DNA of 7,156 nucleotides from a bacterium (GTDB taxonomy: Bacteria; Patescibacteriota; Microgenomatia; UBA1400; PJMF01), in NCBI GenBank assembly GCA_017431585.1, contig JAFRKU010000060.1:1-7156 (forward strand), given 5' to 3'. Made by a program: the position numbers and the translations under genes. How positions within the stretch are numbered: position 1 is the first letter of the stretch; every line of letters starts with the position of its first letter. Shown one piece after another: positions 1 to 5,542 of this stretch. The notes below the pieces were generated by a model that was not told where the DNA came from, made no database searches, and saw only the letters and a list, made by a program, of their open reading frames with translations.

Positions 1-8
1 CCCTATGG

Positions 9-14
9 TATAAT
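9..14 (+). promoter_or_regulatory. Extended -10 promoter element of mnmA (leaderless type)
   Basis: A perfect TATAAT is preceded by TGG, giving an extended -10 (TGnTATAAT). Only seven bases (ACCCACC) separate it from the ATG at 22. Initiation about seven bases after the box would fall on the start codon, so the mRNA should be leaderless. No Shine-Dalgarno sequence is present. The -35 region lies outside the window. Confidence 0.75.
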
Positions 15-21
15 ACCCACC

Positions 22-1116
22 ATGACCACCAAAATTGCTCTCGGCATGTCCGGCGGGGTAGACAGCAGCACTAGCGCGCTTTTGCTCCAGCAACAAGGCT
101 ATGACGTTACCGGCGTGTATTTGGCTGGCCTGTATCCTGGTCCCAAACAAGACGCGGCCATTGCCGACGCTCGTGCTGTCGCCACCTTGTTGGGCATCGA
201 TTTTCAAGTTCTGGATGCGGGCGATCTGCCGTCCCAACTTTTTGACTATTTCGTTTCCACCTATCGCGCCGGGCACACGCCCAACGTCTGTACCGTCTGC
301 AATCGTCGGCTTAAATTTGGCTATTTTTTTCAGTGGGCACTAGAACACGGCTTTGACGCTATCGCCACCGGCCACTACGCCCGGCTCAAAACTATGCCCG
401 ATGGTCAAGTTTTTTTGCGCACCGCCAAATTTGTCCCCAAAGACCAAACGTATTTTTTAAGTTTGGTTGACGAGCGCGTTTTGTCCCATGTTCGCTTTCC
501 AGTGGGCGAGCTCACCAAACCCGAAGTCCGCGCCCTCGCTGCCGCTCACGGTCTGCCAGTGGCGGATAAAGCCGAATCCATGGAAGTCTGTTTTTTGCAA
601 AACCAGCGCTTCACTGATTTTGTCACCACCCAACTGCCCAGCCAGCCCGGTGACATCGTCACGCCAGAGGGCAGTGGCTATCGCGTCATCGGCACGCATC
701 AGGGGCTGCATCGTTACACTTTAGGTCAGCGCCAAGGTTTACATATTATCCCCACTAGTACTCACACCCCAGTTTATTACGTCACCCAAAAATTGTATGC
801 TACTAATCAACTGGTAGTTGACACCAAAGATCACCTGGGACAAACGGAATTTTTTATCACCGACCCCACAGCACGACTGCGCGATCATGTGCCTGTCCTC
901 AATCAAGGTCGCGCTCTGGTGCGCATCCGCCACCACGGTCAACTCACGCCCGTCACTGGCGTGAGTGCAACCAGTGATACCCCCTGGGGTATCCAAGTCA
1001 GCCAACCAATCATTGCTCCCACTCCTGGCCAGTTTGCCACTTTCTATCTGCCTGATCCGGACGAACCAGATGTCTACGTAGTCATTGGCGGAGCGCCCAT
1101 CGCGCCCGCCCCTTAA
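22..1116 (+). CDS. mnmA: tRNA-specific 2-thiouridylase MnmA
   Basis: MnmA adenylates uridine 34 in the anticodon wobble position of Lys, Glu and Gln tRNAs and replaces its C2 oxygen with sulfur; it acts in the cytoplasm. The 364-residue length is normal for the family. The PP-loop ATP-binding motif SGGVDSS is at residues 10-16, ATGHYAR at 115-121, KDQTYFL at 140-146 and LGQRQGL at 234-240. The conserved cysteines are Cys93 (in CNRRLKF) and Cys190 (in MEVCF). Cys90 stands where the E. coli enzyme has Asp99, so the protein is of the CxxC-plus-C type rather than DxxC-plus-C. The C-terminal third (about 215-364) is the usual central plus beta-barrel region. The start is the ATG directly after an extended -10 box, with no ribosome binding site. 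The stop codon overlaps that of the convergent downstream gene. Identification is firm from motifs and length. Confidence 0.97.
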   Translation: MTTKIALGMSGGVDSSTSALLLQQQGYDVTGVYLAGLYPGPKQDAAIADARAVATLLGIDFQVLDAGDLPSQLFDYFVSTYRAGHTPNVCTVCNRRLKFGYFFQWALEHGFDAIATGHYARLKTMPDGQVFLRTAKFVPKDQTYFLSLVDERVLSHVRFPVGELTKPEVRALAAAHGLPVADKAESMEVCFLQNQRFTDFVTTQLPSQPGDIVTPEGSGYRVIGTHQGLHRYTLGQRQGLHIIPTSTHTPVYYVTQKLYATNQLVVDTKDHLGQTEFFITDPTARLRDHVPVLNQGRALVRIRHHGQLTPVTGVSATSDTPWGIQVSQPIIAPTPGQFATFYLPDPDEPDVYVVIGGAPIAPAP

Positions 1117-1523
1117 AAAATCATCGCTAAAAAGCCCTGTAAGAAGCCAAATACCACCGCCACCGCCGCATACGAAAAAAAGGTATTCAATTGCAGGTCG
1201 CCAATCGCCAGCGGCGTGATCGAAAAATCGGCCACCAGATACGTCGCCAACCAAAACAGCACCACATTGATCACCACGCTAAAAAGGCCCAAAGTCATAA
1301 AATTAATCGGCGCCGATAGCATTTGCAAAATCGGCCGCACCACCATTGATAAAATCGTCAGCACCAATACCGTCACCAAAAACGTGGGTAAATGGTCCAC
1401 AAATTCCGTCGGCGAAAAACCATTGCCCACCGCGTACCCCAGCGACACATTTGGCAGCAGCCAGTCGGTCACAAACAGCACCACTCCAATCACAAAATAA
1501 TTCCGGACAAAACTTGTTATCAT
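1113..1523 (-). CDS. Small four-helix membrane protein, PF04020 (phage holin 4-like) family
   Basis: This 136-residue protein is almost entirely hydrophobic. Four membrane segments can be placed at about residues 9-24, 46-64, 77-97 and 114-134. The stretch with RPIL at 63-66, then APINFMTLGLF at 71-81, fits the signature of the PF04020 family, often called phage holin family 4 superfamily IV or DUF360. Despite the name, these are usually chromosomal bacterial membrane proteins of unknown role with no link to lysis. There are no phage genes nearby, so a lysis function is not supported. The ATG at 1523 follows a -10 box by nine bases and has no Shine-Dalgarno sequence. The gene converges on mnmA, with overlapping stop codons (TTAA), and diverges from the C39-like peptidase gene. 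Family assignment is fairly sure; function is unknown. Confidence 0.82.
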   Translation of the reverse strand: MITSFVRNYFVIGVVLFVTDWLLPNVSLGYAVGNGFSPTEFVDHLPTFLVTVLVLTILSMVVRPILQMLSAPINFMTLGLFSVVINVVLFWLATYLVADFSITPLAIGDLQLNTFFSYAAVAVVFGFLQGFLAMIF

Positions 1524-1532
1524 AATGACCTG

Positions 1533-1560
1533 ATTGTATCACACTTTTGCCAAAACACAA
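1533..1560 (-). promoter_or_regulatory. Promoter of the holin-like membrane protein gene
   Basis: On the minus strand, TTGTGT (1555-1560) is followed after 16 bases by TACAAT (1533-1538), preceded by TGA (extended -10). Nine bases then lead to the ATG at 1523, so the predicted transcript has a leader of at most about three bases. The stretch just before the -10 (GGCAAAAGTGTGA) closely resembles that of the promoter at 5044-5072. Confidence 0.65.
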
Positions 1561-1633
1561 GGGCAAATTGGGGCAGTTTTGTGCGCTAAAAACATTGGTA
1601 CATCCGTATCTGCTTCCAATTGCTCGCCTTTTT

Positions 1634-1649
1634 TGTCACATTTGGTCAC
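1634..1649 (+). promoter_or_regulatory. Possible operator: two GTCAC half-sites one helical turn apart
   Basis: TGTCAC (1634-1639) and GGTCAC (1644-1649) lie exactly 10 bp apart in the divergent intergenic region, about 26-41 bases before the peptidase start. Related GGTCAC or GTGACA motifs occur beside other promoters in this window. A binding role is only inferred from position and recurrence. No convincing -35/-10 pair was found for the peptidase gene. TTGACA at 1658-1663 is too close to the start to serve it, and GACAAT at 1660-1665, nine bases before the ATG, is a weak -10 candidate. Confidence 0.25.
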
Positions 1650-1674
1650 CTTCATGCTTGACAATACCTGTATT

Positions 1675-3480
1675 ATGAAAAAAATCATACATACTATTAT
1701 TATTGCCTTTATTTGGTGGACCATGGTTGCCCCGGTGTCTGCCGCCGGAGAATTGTATCTGGACGAAAATTTCGCCGATACCGATTCCTGGCTGCACAAC
1801 TGGGACTGGGTGGGCCGGCTCGCGCCTGGCACCGACGACACCGGCCGCACTTTCCTGGATCTGAAAGTGGACGCCGACTCGCCGCTCACCTGGATTAGCG
1901 CCATCAGAAACGGTGACCAAGTTTTGCCCCTGCCGGATATCGTCACCTACGTTTTCGATTTCCAGCCCCGCGACTTCGCCGTCGGCGACATCTTTGAACT
2001 TCTCGTCACTCAAGCTTCTCCCACCTTTTACTATAGTTTCGACTGCCAGTATTCGAGCGCCTCTGAAATTACGTGTGTACCTTTCGCGACCGATATGACC
2101 ACCAATACTCATCAGCCTACATATGGACGCAATATCCTTATCACCAATTATCATCCGGGCGACAGGCTCCGTTTTCTCATCAACCAAAGCTCCACCAGCG
2201 GCGTCACTGCCGCCGCCTGGGTTATCGGCGCCGCTTTCGATACTTTTGCTGGCCGCAGCGAAGCGGACTGGCGCGGCTTTGACCAATTGCCCTGCACGCT
2301 GCCTCGTCTCATTTTGCGCCGTAGCCAAGTTAGCCGCGATACTGCCAGCCTCCGTCTGGAAAGATTTTTGTACGCCAGCCAAGACTATCGCGCTGGCCAG
2401 GGCGTGCGCCGCTGGTCGCAAACCGACGAAACCTGGCGCGACCAAGAACTCGGCCACAGCGGCCAAACCATCGGCGACATTGGCTGCTTGCTCACCGATC
2501 TGGTCATGATTTTGCGCTCCTACGGCTACGACCGCATCGATGACACCACCGATCTGACTCCCGCCACGCTTAACGCCTGGCTCACCGCTCAGCCAGACGG
2601 CTACATCAATCAAAATCTCCTCAATATCGCCGCCGTGATGCGCCTGGGCAACCGCCTCCACGAATACTACGGCCACCACCTGCCCAAGCTCGAATACTCC
2701 GTGCAAAACATCGATCACTCGCTCCCTTATACCGCCGAAGCCACAATGCGCACTATCCAAGACTTACTCCTCGATCTCAAACCGCTCATCCTGGAAATGA
2801 CGGGCCATTTTATCGTCAGCGACAAAATCGCCCTCACCGCGCCCCACGGCCATTTTTTCATCAAAGACCCCATCTGCGCCACTTGCACCAGCTTGGGTGA
2901 CTACAACGGCGACTGGCCCCGCTCGCTGCGCATTTTCACCCCGTCCTACACCGACCAAAGTTATATCATCCTCAATGTCATCGGCCAAGTCGGCGTTGAC
3001 ATGCCGGAGGCCACCAATAGCGTCATCGTGGATTTACGCGATCCGGTCACCGATCAGCTCCTGGGCTACCAATATCTTATTCCCAAACCCGCCTCTGGTC
3101 AGTACACCATCACCGCTCGCCCTTTCGAAGAAAATTCCGATATATCGCTATTTATTTACAATCAAGCCGCCGAAGTCGCCGTCTTCACCCTCGATGACGC
3201 TCAGCTCACAGACGCTGGCTACATCTGGGATGTGACTTATCAAAAAGACGCCACCGCCAACTTCGCCACCGTGCCGCCAGTCGCAGACTCTTGGGACCGG
3301 CTCTGGCTCTCGCCCGCCTGGGAGTGGCAATTTGTCAAACTCAGTCTCCAGCAATTAGCCGCCCGCAACTACTGGACAAAATTATCTTGGTACGCCAACG
3401 ATTTTTACCAGCGTGGCTACCTGAGCGAGCGCCTCTGGCAACGCCTCGGCCAGTTGCTTGACAAAAGTGATGATCAATGA
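1675..3480 (+). CDS. Secreted protein with C39-like cysteine peptidase domain
   Basis: A 601-residue exported protein. Residues 1-23 are a signal peptide: MKK, a hydrophobic core, then VSAA before the likely cleavage site. Residues about 25-195 look beta-rich and resemble a jelly-roll or LamG-like sandwich, with Cys124 and Cys134 able to form a disulfide. Residues about 245-400 match the peptidase C39-like fold (PF13529 type): WSQTDETW (oxyanion Gln249), TIGDIGCLLTD (nucleophile Cys271), GHFIV (His378) and FIKDP (Asp398). The full Cys-His-Asp set is therefore present. About 420-525 looks like an Ig-like sandwich, and 540-601 is aromatic-rich and probably helical. There is no C-terminal anchor. 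The substrate is unknown; a peptide or peptidoglycan-linked target outside the cell is plausible. The frame is open upstream to 1534, but the ATG at 1675 is chosen because the signal peptide begins exactly there. No Shine-Dalgarno sequence is present. Confidence 0.85.
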   Translation: MKKIIHTIIIAFIWWTMVAPVSAAGELYLDENFADTDSWLHNWDWVGRLAPGTDDTGRTFLDLKVDADSPLTWISAIRNGDQVLPLPDIVTYVFDFQPRDFAVGDIFELLVTQASPTFYYSFDCQYSSASEITCVPFATDMTTNTHQPTYGRNILITNYHPGDRLRFLINQSSTSGVTAAAWVIGAAFDTFAGRSEADWRGFDQLPCTLPRLILRRSQVSRDTASLRLERFLYASQDYRAGQGVRRWSQTDETWRDQELGHSGQTIGDIGCLLTDLVMILRSYGYDRIDDTTDLTPATLNAWLTAQPDGYINQNLLNIAAVMRLGNRLHEYYGHHLPKLEYSVQNIDHSLPYTAEATMRTIQDLLLDLKPLILEMTGHFIVSDKIALTAPHGHFFIKDPICATCTSLGDYNGDWPRSLRIFTPSYTDQSYIILNVIGQVGVDMPEATNSVIVDLRDPVTDQLLGYQYLIPKPASGQYTITARPFEENSDISLFIYNQAAEVAVFTLDDAQLTDAGYIWDVTYQKDATANFATVPPVADSWDRLWLSPAWEWQFVKLSLQQLAARNYWTKLSWYANDFYQRGYLSERLWQRLGQLLDKSDDQ

Positions 3481-3495
3481 TACACTTGATACACT
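3458..3495 (+). promoter_or_regulatory. Promoter of the membrane-anchored protein gene, with doubled -10
   Basis: A perfect TTGACA (3458-3463) lies inside the last codons of the peptidase gene. After 17 bases comes TACACT (3481-3486), preceded by TGA, which is the peptidase stop codon. The nine-base unit TGATACACT is repeated at once, giving a second -10 candidate at 3490-3495. Predicted starts near 3493 or 3502 would leave a leader of 15-24 bases before the ATG at 3517. The first 13 bases (TTGACAAAAGTGA) are identical to those of the promoter at 7043. Confidence 0.65.
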
Positions 3496-3516
3496 CAAGC
3501 AATTAGAAAGCCTGCC

Positions 3517-4104
3517 ATGAAAGACAAAAAGACCATTATTTTAAGCCTCGTGATTGTCGTTTTAGCCGTCGCCGTCTATTTCCTTTGGCGCCAAGGCTCC
3601 ACCAACTCGCCAGCCGAGCGGCCCGTGCCGCCCGCCGGTGAGGAAGCCTCCATGGGCGCTCGCCCGGATGATCACGGCCCGGCTCTAGGTGGAGATCGTG
3701 GCCCCGCTCCCGCTGGCCAGCGGCCAGCCGATATGCCCGAGCCACCCGCTATCACTCCTCAGCCGCCCACCGGCGCACCCGAAGAAGCCTTCATGGGTTA
3801 CACCCCTTCGGAAATCGCCCAAGCCACCGACGTCATCATGACGGAATTCCAACGCTTTGGCGAAGGCTTTGAAATGTACTCCCTCGATCCGCTGCCCGAG
3901 CGCAACACTGACGAAGAACTTGCCTATATTAACAGTCTCAACAAAGGCACCTTCACCCATGGTCTCGTCATGGCCTCTAGCTTCCAGACGCCAGCCAGCT
4001 TTGAGGGTATCACCGCTTGGGAACCCAATACCAACTATACTTACGATTGGTACTTGGGCCGCACCGACGACACGGCGTGGGAACTTGTGACTTACGGATA
4101 TTAA
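3517..4104 (+). CDS. Membrane-anchored protein with Pro-rich linker and unknown C-terminal domain
   Basis: I do not recognise this 195-residue protein. Residues 1-6 are basic and 7-24 form a single hydrophobic helix. There is no cleavage motif or lipobox cysteine, so it is probably an N-terminally anchored protein facing outward. Residues about 31-87 are a Pro/Gly/Ala-rich disordered linker containing the motif EEASMG (42-47), which recurs as EEAFMG (89-94) at the edge of the folded part. Residues about 95-195 form a compact domain ending in YDWYLGRTDDTAWELVTYGY. Alternating Tyr/Trp strands of this kind at the end of a small domain suggest an NTF2-like or DUF4829-like fold, but that is a guess. 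The gene has its own promoter inside the end of the peptidase gene, 36 bases upstream. Both products act outside the membrane and may be functionally linked. Only a weak AGAAAG precedes the ATG. Confidence 0.75.
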   Translation: MKDKKTIILSLVIVVLAVAVYFLWRQGSTNSPAERPVPPAGEEASMGARPDDHGPALGGDRGPAPAGQRPADMPEPPAITPQPPTGAPEEAFMGYTPSEIAQATDVIMTEFQRFGEGFEMYSLDPLPERNTDEELAYINSLNKGTFTHGLVMASSFQTPASFEGITAWEPNTNYTYDWYLGRTDDTAWELVTYGY

Positions 4105-4127
4105 ATCTTCGTTCATTGAGCGGTTGT

Positions 4128-4154
4128 GGGCCGCCGCCCTTCGGGCGGCGGCCC
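4128..4154 (+). terminator. Very stable GC hairpin after the 3517-4104 gene
   Basis: A perfect 12-bp stem (GGGCCGCCGCCC with its complement) closes a TTC triloop, and G-U and G-C pairs could extend it at the base. It begins 24 bases after the stop codon. Neither strand has a T-tract after it, so it is not a classical intrinsic terminator. It may stall polymerase or protect the 3' end of the mRNA. Confidence 0.5.
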
Positions 4155-4224
4155 GCGTGGCGATACTGGATTTATGCGAAAAACCATGTTGAGACGCGCG
4201 ACCAGCAAGAACTAAATTTAGCCC

Positions 4225-4247
4225 AACCCGGGAGTTACTCCCGGGTT
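4225..4247. repeat. Palindromic hairpin repeat, copy 1
   Basis: A perfect 10-bp stem (AACCCGGGAG / CTCCCGGGTT) with a TTA loop. The same 23 bases recur at 4277-4299. This copy has no T-tract on either strand, so alone it is a poor terminator. The two copies are 52 bp apart and probably arose by local duplication or belong to a dispersed palindrome family. Confidence 0.7.
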
Positions 4248-4268
4248 GTGTCACCATTTTAGCCTGGA

Positions 4269-4307
4269 AAACATAAAACCCGGGAGTTACTCCCGGGTTT
4301 TATGTTT
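4269..4307. terminator. Bidirectional intrinsic terminator (palindrome copy 2)
   Basis: A perfect 18-bp inverted repeat with a TTA loop (4287-4289). The core is the palindrome shared with 4225-4247. The outer stem is A-rich on one arm and T-rich on the other (GGGTTTTATGTTT). The hairpin is therefore followed by a T-rich stretch on both strands, as expected between the convergent genes ending at 4104 (+) and 4327 (-). Confidence 0.8.
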
Positions 4308-4326
4308 CTCATAATTTCTCTCTTGT

Positions 4327-4608
4327 TTAAGCTTTAACCGCTTTGTAAGCGCCAAAGCTAACCAAAGCCACGCCCATCAGCGCCATCATCGCGGTCACTT
4401 CCATGCTACCGGACACCGGCTGACCACCTTTGGTGGTTTCCACCACCACTGCCGAAGCCGAAGGGCTCGGAGTCGGGGTAGCCGAGGGAGTGGGGGATTC
4501 CACCACGTCAGTGATGGTCGAACGGGTCCGCGTGGAGACCACTTGCGCTTGAGCTCGGCTCACAGCGGCAACACTTAGGAGGAGTGCAATTGCTAACATT
4601 TTTTTCAT
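4327..4608 (-). CDS. Small exported Ser/Thr/Pro-rich protein with sortase-like C-terminal tail
   Basis: A 93-residue protein built like the product of the gene upstream of it. Residues 1-21 are a signal peptide (MKK start, hydrophobic core, AQA before the likely cleavage). Residues about 25-60 are a low-complexity linker rich in Ser, Thr, Pro and Val. QPVSG at 63-67 precedes a hydrophobic segment at about 71-88 and a tail with two lysines. This order (short Pro-x-[TS]-Gly motif, helix, basic end) is that of sortase sorting signals. The leucine of LPxTG is replaced by glutamine, so recognition is uncertain and a simple C-terminal membrane anchor is the alternative. The ATG follows AAAGG (4614-4618) with five bases between. 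It is the second gene of a two-gene unit, 50 bases after its neighbour, with the bidirectional terminator just downstream. Confidence 0.8.
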   Translation of the reverse strand: MKKMLAIALLLSVAAVSRAQAQVVSTRTRSTITDVVESPTPSATPTPSPSASAVVVETTKGGQPVSGSMEVTAMMALMGVALVSFGAYKAVKA

Positions 4609-4613
4609 ATCTA

Positions 4614-4643
4614 CCTTTCGTTCTCGGGTACGTTGGTGAGAAC
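4614..4643 (-). promoter_or_regulatory. Shine-Dalgarno and small hairpin between the two exported-protein genes
   Basis: On the minus strand a 6-bp inverted repeat (GTTCTC / GAGAAC, 4638-4643 and 4620-4625, 12-base loop) lies just before the AAAGG ribosome binding site at 4614-4618. No promoter is evident in this 50-base gap, so the second gene probably depends on the transcript of the first. The hairpin is too weak to claim a regulatory role. Confidence 0.4.
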
Positions 4644-4658
4644 AGCAGTTTAAAAACC

Positions 4659-5036
4659 TTATTTCAAACTTTTACCTTCTAATTTTAACTGATAACTCGC
4701 CCAAATCAGGGCTAAAGTGCCACCTAAAAACAATGCGTAGACCACGCCATCGCCAGCACCCGTCACCGGCATGCTGCTGGCTTGCACCGTCACCGGCGAA
4801 GCGCTGGCTGTCGTCACCACCACTGGCGAAGCACTCGCCCGCGTGGTTACCACCGGCGTCGGCGTGGGAGTTGGAGTTGGTGTCGGCGTAGGTGTGGCTA
4901 CCGTCGTCACCTGCGCCACTGTGGTCGTATTCGCTGGCACCGGCAAACTTGAACTATAAGTCGTTTGCGCCTGCGCCACCGCTACCTGGCTCGCCACAGC
5001 TGTTATCAACGCCAAAAACACTACCTTTTTTACCAT
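4659..5036 (-). CDS. Small exported Thr-Pro repeat protein with MPVTG sortase-like tail
   Basis: A 125-residue surface protein candidate. Residues 1-23 are a signal peptide (MVKK, hydrophobic core, AQA before the likely cut). A low-complexity region follows, with seven Thr-Pro dipeptides at 48-61 and two ASASPV units at 67-72 and 77-82. MPVTG at 89-93 resembles the LPxTG sortase motif. After it come a hydrophobic segment at about 97-114 and the basic tail KLEGKSLK. It is probably attached to the cell surface by a sortase or held by the C-terminal helix, with the Pro-rich part as a stalk. The frame is open upstream for another 25 codons, but ATG 5036 is chosen because the signal peptide starts there and an extended -10 box ends seven bases before it. 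No globular domain is visible, so the role is unknown. Confidence 0.82.
   Translation of the reverse strand: MVKKVVFLALITAVASQVAVAQAQTTYSSSLPVPANTTTVAQVTTVATPTPTPTPTPTPTPVVTTRASASPVVVTTASASPVTVQASSMPVTGAGDGVVYALFLGGTLALIWASYQLKLEGKSLK
4854..4895 (-). repeat. Hexanucleotide-like repeat encoding (Thr-Pro)7
   Basis: Seven consecutive ACN-CCN codon pairs encode Thr-Pro repeats within the exported protein. Third positions vary between units, so this is a degenerate coding repeat rather than a perfect microsatellite. Its 6-base period means that gain or loss of units would keep the frame and change the linker length. Confidence 0.75.
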
Positions 5037-5043
5037 GTGACCA

Positions 5044-5072
5044 ATTGTAACACACTTTGCCTTTTTTTGCAA
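5044..5072 (-). promoter_or_regulatory. Leaderless promoter of the Thr-Pro repeat protein gene
   Basis: On the minus strand TTGCAA (5067-5072) is followed after 17 bases by TACAAT (5044-5049), preceded by TGT (extended -10). Seven bases then reach the ATG at 5036, so initiation should fall on the start codon. GGTCAC lies within those seven bases plus the last -10-adjacent base. A second TTGCAAAA copy sits 13 bp further upstream (5078-5085). Confidence 0.75.
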
Positions 5073-5094
5073 GGGGATTTTGCAATGTAAAAAA

Positions 5095-5535
5095 TTATTC
5101 ATCTTCTTCACTTACGTCCACTACATCATTGATATCAATCGATAAATCGGCACTCGTGGGCACTTGCGTCCCCGCCGCCGATTTCCACGTCACGTCATAC
5201 GGCCGTTTCACCGCCAGCGGCTTGAGCAAAAAATCCCCGCGCCGTTCGTTTTCCACGTCCTCGGTATAAATGGGGAAATTCGCCAAAGTTTCCGCTGCTA
5301 TCACTCTTTTACTCGCCAGCCCCTCCAAAACTTCCGTTTGCAAACTCGGCTCCACGTTTACTCGCGCCAGCGCCATATATTTGGTAAAATCCGTCTGCGC
5401 GCTGTCACTCGCTCCAATCATAAACTTATCAATTGCCACCCACACGCCCACTCCGATCAGCACGATCACTAGCGCCACGATCCCCAAGGCGATCAATTTT
5501 GTTTGCTGTTTTTTTTGCTCTTGTTCGTCCATCAT
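5095..5535 (-). CDS. Unidentified single-helix membrane protein in the pilN-pilO-like operon
   Basis: I do not recognise this 146-residue protein. Residues 1-13 are polar and Lys/Gln-rich, and 14-34 form one transmembrane helix. The rest (about 40-146) is probably extracytoplasmic and ends in the acidic tail DVVDVSEEDE. The segment with FPIYTEDVENERRGDFLLKP (about 87-106) suggests a small folded domain with an extended strand. It is the third gene of the operon, seven bases after the pilO-like gene, which is where pilP lies in classical pilMNOP clusters. It lacks a lipobox cysteine and any visible PilP motif, so it is only a positional analogue. AAGG at 5541-5544 overlaps the upstream stop codon and could serve either of two tandem ATG codons, 5535 (5-base spacing) or 5532 (8-base spacing). 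Confidence 0.8.
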   Translation of the reverse strand: MMDEQEQKKQQTKLIALGIVALVIVLIGVGVWVAIDKFMIGASDSAQTDFTKYMALARVNVEPSLQTEVLEGLASKRVIAAETLANFPIYTEDVENERRGDFLLKPLAVKRPYDVTWKSAAGTQVPTSADLSIDINDVVDVSEEDE

Positions 5536-5542
5536 ATTCGCC

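Noticed and set aside
1113..1523. Phage lysis module or prophage remnant suggested by the holin-like protein
   Set aside because: No endolysin, integrase or other phage gene is nearby, and PF04020-type proteins are common chromosomal membrane proteins.
1534..1674. N-terminal extension of the peptidase open frame
   Set aside because: The first 47 codons precede a typical signal peptide that begins at ATG 1675 and would bury it inside the protein; they overlap the divergent gene's promoter.
1636..2760. Long open frame (374 codons) on the minus strand opposite the peptidase gene
   Set aside because: It lies fully antisense to a protein with a signal peptide and a complete peptidase motif set, has no recognisable domain, and reflects the codon bias of the plus-strand gene.
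3685..4257. Open frame of 190 codons on the minus strand opposite the membrane-anchored protein gene
   Set aside because: It runs through the GC hairpin and palindromic copy 1, lacks a promoter or ribosome binding site, and has no recognisable domain or membrane segment.
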